This document shows positions 20,980-27,363 of a DNA stretch of 64,000 nt, one piece after another. Under the pieces are notes generated by a model. The model saw nothing but the letters and a program-made list of their open reading frames with translations, was not told where the DNA came from and did not search any database. The first letter of the stretch is position 1. The number at the start of each line of letters is the position of its first letter. Source of the DNA: an uncultured Coriobacteriia bacterium (lineage in GTDB: Bacteria > Actinomycetota > Coriobacteriia > Coriobacteriales > QAMH01); contig CAOKAE010000003.1 in NCBI GenBank assembly GCA_948466335.1, forward strand, positions 62,001 to 126,000, given 5' to 3'. The translations under genes and the position numbers were made by a program.

Positions 20980-21903
20980 CTAGCGCAGATGGCCTTCGGT
21001 CTCTTCGGGCTCGTGCGCGAAGGCGCCGGCGCCGTCTTCCTCGTCGTCAAGGTACTGACGCGGGTCATGGTTCTCGTTGGGCGCGGCATGGGGCTTGAGG
21101 CCGAGGAAGTCGGCCCACTGCAGGACGCGCTTGGGCACGTAGATGCCCGTCTGGTACTCGGATGCGGTGCGCAGGGCGCGGGCACACGACAGGCAGTGCG
21201 CAAGGTCTTCCACCTCGTCGACGTCGGCCACGGGCGCGAGGTAGGCGTTGGGAATGCCCTCCTCCACGAGCTTCTCGACATAGCCGTCGAGCGCGGGACG
21301 TCCGGTCATGTTGTAGTAGATGCCCTGGTGGTTGATGGGCGTGTCGAAGTTGAAGCCGACGAGCGAGGTGCCGCACTCCTGGCAGGGCGCCTGCACGAAG
21401 CCAGGCTGGCCGAGCACTTCGGCGAAGTAGATGAGCCACTGGAACGCCTGGGTCACGTGCGCGCGCGGCAAGGTGGGGATGTCGGCGCCGATGGACACGA
21501 TGGCCTCGTAGCCCTGGTCGAAGATCTCCTTGAACGCCATGTCAAAGTGGTCGTCGAAGGTGGCACCGCGGTCGTACATGTAGTGAATCTCGCGCGGCCA
21601 CTGACCAATCTCCTCGATCGTCTCCTTCATGAGGGCGACGTTCTTCTCGGGCGTCGTCGAGATGAAGAGGTCGTAGCGACGCTCGGGTGCGCTCGGGTCG
21701 GCCTCGCGCTCCTCGCGGTTGAGCGCCTCGAGGTCATCCATGCACCACATGGCGAGCTCGGTCACGTCCCACAGACTGCGCTTGAAGAACTGGGCGGCTT
21801 GCTCCTGGGTGAAGCCACCGCCGCGCTCGACGGTGAGGCGCGTCTTGACCAGGCCGGGAATCGGCGGCTTGGAGAAGATGAGGATCGCGTACTTCTTCTG
21901 CAT
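20980..21903 (-). CDS. DUF2064 / TIGR04282-type GT-A-fold transferase
   Basis: The start is the ATG at 21903 (GGAG upstream); 307 aa. The opening YAILIFSKPPIPGLVKTRL is the hallmark of the DUF2064 family, a GT-A nucleotidyl/glycosyltransferase-like fold also known as rSAM/selenodomain-associated transferase 1. EAIVSIGADIPTLP supplies the metal-binding acidic motif. A cysteine pair in QAPCQECGTS is unusual. It lies between the Mo oxidoreductase (5-base gap) and a radical SAM gene, the family's usual partner type. Predicted to transfer a nucleotide-activated group in the same pathway; the real reaction is unknown. Confidence 0.85.
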   Translation of the reverse strand: MQKKYAILIFSKPPIPGLVKTRLTVERGGGFTQEQAAQFFKRSLWDVTELAMWCMDDLEALNREEREADPSAPERRYDLFISTTPEKNVALMKETIEEIGQWPREIHYMYDRGATFDDHFDMAFKEIFDQGYEAIVSIGADIPTLPRAHVTQAFQWLIYFAEVLGQPGFVQAPCQECGTSLVGFNFDTPINHQGIYYNMTGRPALDGYVEKLVEEGIPNAYLAPVADVDEVEDLAHCLSCARALRTASEYQTGIYVPKRVLQWADFLGLKPHAAPNENHDPRQYLDDEEDGAGAFAHEPEETEGHLR

Positions 21904-21908
21904 GGGTG

Positions 21909-24128
21909 CTACTCCTTCTTTCTGATGCGGCAGGGAATGCCGTTGTAGATCCACGTTCCGATAAGCGGCTCGCGCACGCCCTCGGCGGTACCGCGCGTGA
22001 GCAGGTTGATGTTCGATACGAAGCAGGCGTCGAAGTCGGGACCGTCTTCGATTGCCTCAGGGTACCACCATCCGTATTCGGCGGAAGCGACATCGTCGAG
22101 CATATTCGTGATGTGCACATACTGGAGCACCTCGACGTCGGGCGTGTCCTGACGCGAGATGAGGCAGGCATCGCCTTCGGCAAGGCCCAGCCGGTCGGCC
22201 GTCGTCTGCGAGAGCTCGACGGTCGGCTGCGGATGACGTGCGCGCATGGAGGGAACCTCGAAGTACGAGGAAGCCCAGTACGGTTGCTTGCGAGCACCCG
22301 TGATGAGCGTGACGCAGCCGTCGTTATGGCACACGTCCTCGTGCACGCCGGGCACCGGCGTGAAGCGCGCGACCAGATCGGCGCCGCGTCGCTGCAAGAA
22401 CGGGATGGCGAGTTCGACCTTGCCGCTCTCGGTCGCGAAGCCGCGCGGCTTGCCCGTCGCCTCATCGACCTCGAGATGCTTGAGGTAGTGCGCTCCCCCA
22501 CCGCAGATGCCCGTGATGGTGAAGTCGTCCCAGTCCATGCCCGCAGGCGCGATGGTGCGCGCAAGCTCCTCGGTCAGGTCGCGGGCGGGCCACAGCGCCT
22601 CGTCGCAACCCATGCGCAGGGCGAGGTCGCGCAGGATCGCGTAATCCTCGCGGCGCTCGAACTGGGGCTCGACCGCGGCCGGTCCGCCATAGCAGAAGTC
22701 GGAGACGCCCCCCATGGCCTGGAAGCACGGGTGCTCGACGGCAGCGGCAGCGGGCAGGATGTAATCGGCCATGAGGGCCGTGGGGGTCTTGACGAACTCG
22801 AGCACGACGATGAGATCCATCGCCTCGAACGCCTCCTTGACGAGGCGGGTGTCGGCATAGGTGACGAGCGGGTTGGCACCGTCGACGATGAGCGCGCTCA
22901 CGCGATAGGGCTTGCCGGTGATGGCGGCATCCCACACGCGTGAGGGCAGCGCCGAGGTGAGGTAGCGCATGGGCAGATGGCGCCCGAGCTTGGCCGTACG
23001 CGCATCGGCGAGTTTCCAGCCTGTGTAGCTCTGGATGCCGCAGTCGGGCTCGTTGAGGCCATGGGCGCGCGCCTCGGCCGAAAGCAGCGCGCTGTCCTCG
23101 AGCTCGAGCTCGCTCATGAAGCTCGGCGCCTCGTTGAGCACGTTGCCACCGGGCACGTCAAGATTGCCGGTGATGGCGCGCAGGGCGGCGATGACGCGGT
23201 GCAGCGGCGCGGTGTTGGGACCGATCTGGTCCACGCCCCGTCCCGAGAGCAGGCCCGCCGGCTTGCTTGTCGCGTACATGCGGGCCGCCGCGCGGATATC
23301 CTCGGCGCTCACCCGCGTGATCTGCGCCGCCTCGTCAATGGTGCGCTCGAAGGCCGCGGCCTTGAACTCGTCGAAGCCATGGCACCACTCGTCGACGAAC
23401 TCGTGGTCGTAGAGGTCCTCCTCGATGATGACGCGAGCCAACGCATAGGCGAGGATGAGGTCGGTGCCCGGGAAGGGCGCGAGCCACAGCGACGCCTTGG
23501 TCGCCGTCATCGACAGACGCGTGTCAACGACGATGAGTTTGCCGCCGTTACGCGCGAATTCGGCGATGTTGCGCCAGAACAGCGAGTTATCCGATTCGGC
23601 CGGATTCGTACCCCAAAGCATGAGGCATTCCGTGAGGTCAGGCCTGAAGTCGCACTCGACCGACCAGCCATAGGTCATCGTGTCCATCCAGATGCGCGGA
23701 TTCCAGCATATGGGGCCGATGCCCATGTTGTTGGGGCTGTCTATGAAGCTCATGAAGCGATGCAGCGGCCAGTACACCGCATGGGGGCCGCCAATGGCGC
23801 TTGCCACTGTCCAGGGACCGTAGGCGTCGATGAGCAGGCGCAGGCGCGACGCGATGTCATCGAGGGCCTCGTCCCAGCTCACGCGGATGAAGCCACCGCT
23901 TCCGCGCGGTCCCAGACGCTTGAGCGGGTAGTTGACACGCGTCTCCTCGTCATAGAGCTTCTCAAGGTTGAGCGGCCAGCGGCAGCAGCGCGCGGCCACG
24001 CTCGCGTCGTAGGGATAACGTGACGGGTCCGGCGTGAAATCGACCACGCGTCCGTCCTCGAGCGTCGCGTCGAACGCGCACAGGTACCCACAGTAATGGC
24101 AGTTGGTTTTGCGAATCTCAGTAGTCAT
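21909..24128 (-). CDS. Molybdopterin-dependent oxidoreductase, cytoplasmic, 739 aa
   Basis: DMSO-reductase superfamily catalytic subunit. The N-terminal [4Fe-4S] site is CHYCGYLC plus Cys48/49 in RCCRWPLN. Cofactor-binding stretches include GPICWNPRIWMDTMTYGWS, LMLWGTNPAESDNS and VVDTRLSMTA. There is no twin-arginine signal, so it works in the cytoplasm. The cysteine in ICWNP lies where this superfamily often places its Mo/W ligand, and the larger enzyme at 27364 has the same CW-x-P pattern; ligand identity is inference. It has no own ferredoxin or membrane subunit; the CCG protein upstream may be its electron partner. Acetylene hydratase/hydroxytransferase-like members are an alternative to a true reductase. 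Confidence 0.88.
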   Translation of the reverse strand: MTTEIRKTNCHYCGYLCAFDATLEDGRVVDFTPDPSRYPYDASVAARCCRWPLNLEKLYDEETRVNYPLKRLGPRGSGGFIRVSWDEALDDIASRLRLLIDAYGPWTVASAIGGPHAVYWPLHRFMSFIDSPNNMGIGPICWNPRIWMDTMTYGWSVECDFRPDLTECLMLWGTNPAESDNSLFWRNIAEFARNGGKLIVVDTRLSMTATKASLWLAPFPGTDLILAYALARVIIEEDLYDHEFVDEWCHGFDEFKAAAFERTIDEAAQITRVSAEDIRAAARMYATSKPAGLLSGRGVDQIGPNTAPLHRVIAALRAITGNLDVPGGNVLNEAPSFMSELELEDSALLSAEARAHGLNEPDCGIQSYTGWKLADARTAKLGRHLPMRYLTSALPSRVWDAAITGKPYRVSALIVDGANPLVTYADTRLVKEAFEAMDLIVVLEFVKTPTALMADYILPAAAAVEHPCFQAMGGVSDFCYGGPAAVEPQFERREDYAILRDLALRMGCDEALWPARDLTEELARTIAPAGMDWDDFTITGICGGGAHYLKHLEVDEATGKPRGFATESGKVELAIPFLQRRGADLVARFTPVPGVHEDVCHNDGCVTLITGARKQPYWASSYFEVPSMRARHPQPTVELSQTTADRLGLAEGDACLISRQDTPDVEVLQYVHITNMLDDVASAEYGWWYPEAIEDGPDFDACFVSNINLLTRGTAEGVREPLIGTWIYNGIPCRIRKKE

Positions 24129-24215
24129 GACCCAAGATTGTACTGCATATCCCCAATGAACACGGGCACTCTCCGGTTACAACACGGCACCGGTGCCCTA
24201 TTCCATGACGAGGTA

Positions 24216-24369
24216 ATGCCCCGAATTGCAGGCATCTCGAGCAGACCCGACATGGACATGGTGCGGGCTTAGCGAAAGGTGTCTGAGCGTGTGCTCTTCA
24301 CGCGAGTTCTTTCGCGGCGCCATGCCCATGCCGGGTCGGGTGCGAGAGCCAGCCTGCAATTCGGGGCAT
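24216..24369 (-). repeat. Family-3 rod-like inverted repeat, copy A
   Basis: Outer arms ATGCCCCGAATTGCAGGC (24216-24233) and GCCTGCAATTCGGGGCAT (24352-24369) pair over 18 bp. On the minus strand the conserved parts are GGCTCTCGCACCCGA, then GCGAAAGAACTCGCG, CGCTCAGACACCTTTCGC and TCTGCTCGAGATG. Middle arms CCCGGCATGGGCATGG and CCATGTCCATGTCGGG pair with only G-U type deviations. It occupies most of the 252-base gap between the CCG gene's end and the Mo-enzyme start. Confidence 0.85.
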
Positions 24370-24380
24370 TGCATCGCTCC

Positions 24381-25535
24381 CTAGTCGATAAGCGTCAGCT
24401 CGTCGCTCGCGCACAGTTCCTCGTAGGCCGGGTCGGCAAAGAGCGCGTCGACGCCCGCGTACACCTCGCCCCAATCGACGGGGCAATCGAAGATCTGCTC
24501 GAGGTAATGCTGCACCGGCGTGCTGCCAATGCCACGCTGCAGGGAATTGACGCAGGAGAAGCAGGTCGAGAGCACGCGGTCCGCCGCGACCTCGTCAATC
24601 TCGGCCAGACGCTGGTTGCGACGGTACACGCAGTAGTCCGGCGCGTAGACGCTCACCATGCCGCCACCACCACAGCACAGGCTGTCGCGTTTCTCGTGGG
24701 GCATGGCCTTGATGTCGGCCTTGCCAAACAGGGCACGCGCGGCATTGCCAAAGACGCCCGCGCTGCGGTCATAGCATGCATCGTGGAAGGTCAGCGTCTC
24801 CTCGCTGTCCGAGGCCATGCCATGCTCGACGAGCAGGTCGGGAAGGCGCACGATGTCGATACCGGTACCCTGGACGAGCTGGGGAAGGATGTGCGCGCAG
24901 TGGGGACACGCCACGACGAGGCGCTTTATGCCGCGCTCGCGCAAGAACGCCTGGACGCGCTCGCGATAGGCGTCGAATTCGTCGTAGAAACCGACGTCAT
25001 AGAAGGTCGCCCCACAACAGATCACGAGCGTGCAGGCCGCGATCCGCTCGTCGCGCAGCCATTGCGAGACCTTGCCCGTGAGTTCGGGCGCATAGGCATA
25101 GAGCGCGCAACCGGGAAAGAAGGCAGTGTGGTCTGCCTCGCCTCCCAGGTCGGGGTCGCCTTGGACGTAGACGACGTTGGTGATGTCACCGTCGTTGCGG
25201 GCGCGCAACGACGAGAATATGTTGTGCTTGAGATCGGTCCTGAACTTGCGGTACAGGGGCCTGAGCTCGGGTTTCTGCTTGAGCAACAGCGCCCTGAGGG
25301 GCTTGTTGGCGCGAGAGGCACGCAGGTCGACCGGGCAGTTGATCGTGCAGCGGTTGCACAGGGCGCAGGTGAAGGGCGCGTAATCCCAGGTCTCCTCGCC
25401 GTTGAGAATGGACTCGCACAGCTCGCCGAGATTGGGCTCGCCATTCGAGAAGTTACCGCAGTCGGTCCGGGCGCACAGGCCACAGCGAATGCAGCTGTCG
25501 GCGTAGTCCTGCACGTCTTCCAGGGGGTGATGCAT
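24381..25535 (-). CDS. HdrB/GlpC-like CCG-domain iron-sulfur protein
   Basis: 384 aa, cytoplasmic or membrane-associated electron carrier. Two N-terminal [4Fe-4S] motifs (CIRCGLCARTDC and CALCNRCTINCP) are followed by two CCG cysteine-rich domains: FFPGCAL...VICCGATFYDVG...CPHCAHIL and FHDACYDR...SLCCGGGGMVS...CFSCVNSL. This is the architecture of GlpC, LutA and HdrD-type proteins that pass electrons between a dehydrogenase and quinone or thiols. A family-3 repeat separates it from the Mo oxidoreductase downstream, which makes it the best candidate redox partner in this cluster. Confidence 0.88.
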   Translation of the reverse strand: MHHPLEDVQDYADSCIRCGLCARTDCGNFSNGEPNLGELCESILNGEETWDYAPFTCALCNRCTINCPVDLRASRANKPLRALLLKQKPELRPLYRKFRTDLKHNIFSSLRARNDGDITNVVYVQGDPDLGGEADHTAFFPGCALYAYAPELTGKVSQWLRDERIAACTLVICCGATFYDVGFYDEFDAYRERVQAFLRERGIKRLVVACPHCAHILPQLVQGTGIDIVRLPDLLVEHGMASDSEETLTFHDACYDRSAGVFGNAARALFGKADIKAMPHEKRDSLCCGGGGMVSVYAPDYCVYRRNQRLAEIDEVAADRVLSTCFSCVNSLQRGIGSTPVQHYLEQIFDCPVDWGEVYAGVDALFADPAYEELCASDELTLID

Positions 25536-25620
25536 GCCAGGTCCTCTCTCGCGTCATGGTATGCGCCCGATTATACGCCACCTGCTCCAAGGGTCCGGCC
25601 CCCGGTCCATGGCAAAGGAA

Positions 25621-25651
25621 GACCCCCGCCTCCTCGTGGAAAGCGGGGGTC
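25621..25651 (-). terminator. Terminator after the NrfD gene
   Basis: GACCCCCGC (25621-25629) pairs with GCGGGGGTC (25643-25651). On the minus strand it is followed by TTCCTTTG, a weak U-rich tail. It closes the Mo-enzyme operon. Confidence 0.65.
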
Positions 25652-25695
25652 GTTCACGCCGGCATGTCCATGCAGGCGTTAGCTACACATGAATC

Positions 25696-26787
25696 CTACT
25701 GGGCGCCCGTCATGGCAGGGTTGGGGCCGGAGGTCTCGAAGACCTCGTCCGGACCATCGGCGGGAGCCGCATCGGCAACGGTGCCGGTGGGCGTAACCCA
25801 CGTCCAGTACTCCTTGCCAGACTCCCAGTAATCCATGAAGTCCTGATGGCTCTGCGGCAGACGCGTGTAGTACTTGAGCTCCGCCGGGGTGACGCGGCGC
25901 TGGTAGCTCCAGATAATCATGAAGCGCAGCAGGCAGCCACCCATGAGGGCGATGATCGCCGAGGCGTAGCCACCGATGTTCGTCACGTTGAGCAGGAACG
26001 GGATGACCAGACCACAGCAGACCATGAGGCCCCAGAAGTAGCCGGCCCACTCGCCGCGGACCCAGCGCTCGGCATGGGCCTTGGCGGTCTCGTTGGAGGC
26101 GCAGAACTGCAGCATCACGTACAGGAGCAGCACGACGAGCTCGAGCGCGATGAGGATCGCGTCGGCGATGTGCAGGATGTGACGCAGCTCCTCGGTGAGC
26201 AGCGCGGCAAGCGGCGTGGACAGGTTGACCTGCAGCCACTCGGCCGGGAAGGGCCAGACGCCGATGCACATGGAAAGCAGGGCCGCACCGGTGGAGCAAC
26301 CGGACACCATGAAGAGCACGGGCAGGACCGGCGTGTTCCAGAACGGACGGGACTTCATGCTCGAGAGCAGGACGCCCGTGTAAATCGTGACGCACAGGCC
26401 GAAGATGCCGGCAATGCCGAGCAGCACCTGGGCGCAGCCCTCATAGGGAATGAAGGGCAGGAACGTGAACCAGGAGAGCTCCCAGAAGATGAAGAGCACG
26501 CCCGCGATCATCGAGATGGACAGGAACACGGCACCCCACTTGATGACCGAGGTCCTCGTCACGAAGGCGCGGTAGAAGATCCACGGCTGGCCGAGCTCGA
26601 AGACGAGTAGGCCGGTGCCGATGCCCAGGATGAGGAAGGCGATGAAGACGCCCCACACGAGGGCACCGCTCGTCAGAGCGGATGGCGCAATGATCAATCC
26701 GACAACGGCGGCGGTCGCCATCATGCCGCCACCAAGGCCGCCCAAGAAGAGGTAGAGGGCGATAGGCCAAATCCAGAACTGTTTCAC
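25696..26787 (-). CDS. nrfD: NrfD/PsrC-type membrane subunit
   Basis: The start is the GTG at 26787, overlapping the ferredoxin stop (GTGA), with TTAGGAGG upstream; 363 aa. Eight to nine hydrophobic helices begin at WIWPIALYLFLGGLGGGM, the usual first helix of NrfD with its Gly-rich turn. The ELGQPWIFYRAF and FWNTPVLPVLFMVSG segments are typical. It anchors the Fe-S and Mo subunits to the membrane and exchanges electrons with menaquinone. The last 50 residues are soluble and acidic. It is the third gene of the operon, translationally coupled to the Fe-S gene. Confidence 0.92.
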   Translation of the reverse strand: MKQFWIWPIALYLFLGGLGGGMMATAAVVGLIIAPSALTSGALVWGVFIAFLILGIGTGLLVFELGQPWIFYRAFVTRTSVIKWGAVFLSISMIAGVLFIFWELSWFTFLPFIPYEGCAQVLLGIAGIFGLCVTIYTGVLLSSMKSRPFWNTPVLPVLFMVSGCSTGAALLSMCIGVWPFPAEWLQVNLSTPLAALLTEELRHILHIADAILIALELVVLLLYVMLQFCASNETAKAHAERWVRGEWAGYFWGLMVCCGLVIPFLLNVTNIGGYASAIIALMGGCLLRFMIIWSYQRRVTPAELKYYTRLPQSHQDFMDYWESGKEYWTWVTPTGTVADAAPADGPDEVFETSGPNPAMTGAQ

Positions 26788-27347
26788 TGTACCGTACCTC
26801 CTAAATCGGGGATGTAGTAGATCATGGGCTCGGTACCAACCTCGGGATAGACCTGCTCGGTGTAATACGAGTTCACGAGCTTCGAGACCTCGCTGTTGGG
26901 GTCGTCGAGATCGCCGAACGTACGGGCCTTCTGGTGGCACGTCATGACGCAGAAGGGCTGCTCGCCCTCGCGGACGCGGTCCTTGCAGAAGGTGCACTTG
27001 CGGATGTAGCCCTCGTGCTCGTTCATGTCACGGGCGCCATAGGGGCAGGCATTCGCGCAGACCTTGCATCCCATGCACTGAGAAGGCTCAACCCACACGA
27101 TACCGTCGTCGTCCTGGCGAGATGCGCCAGTCGGGCAGGCGGGCACGCAGGCGGGCTTGTCGCAATGCATGCAGATGAGCGGCGTGAAGGTCATGTGGAC
27201 ATGGGGCCACACGCCCTCTGCTCCGTTGGAGACAACGGGGTTGTAGATGATGTCAATGGGCAGCTCGTTCCAGGTGCGGCATGCGATGGTGCATGACGAG
27301 CAACCAATGCAACGACGCTGGTCCATAACCATTGCGTAACGGGTCAT
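26784..27347 (-). CDS. Four-cluster [4Fe-4S] electron-transfer subunit (DmsB/NrfC/PsrB-like)
   Basis: 187 aa. Four cysteine groups are visible: CIGCSSCTIAC, CMHCDKPACVPACP, CMGCKVCANACP, and CTFC paired with a late CVMTC. These give four [4Fe-4S] clusters that wire the Mo subunit to NrfD. It starts 17 bases after the catalytic subunit's stop and overlaps the NrfD gene by four bases. No signal peptide, as usual for this subunit. Confidence 0.95.
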   Translation of the reverse strand: MTRYAMVMDQRRCIGCSSCTIACRTWNELPIDIIYNPVVSNGAEGVWPHVHMTFTPLICMHCDKPACVPACPTGASRQDDDGIVWVEPSQCMGCKVCANACPYGARDMNEHEGYIRKCTFCKDRVREGEQPFCVMTCHQKARTFGDLDDPNSEVSKLVNSYYTEQVYPEVGTEPMIYYIPDLGGTVQ

Positions 27348-27363
27348 TCCAGTCCTCCTCTCT

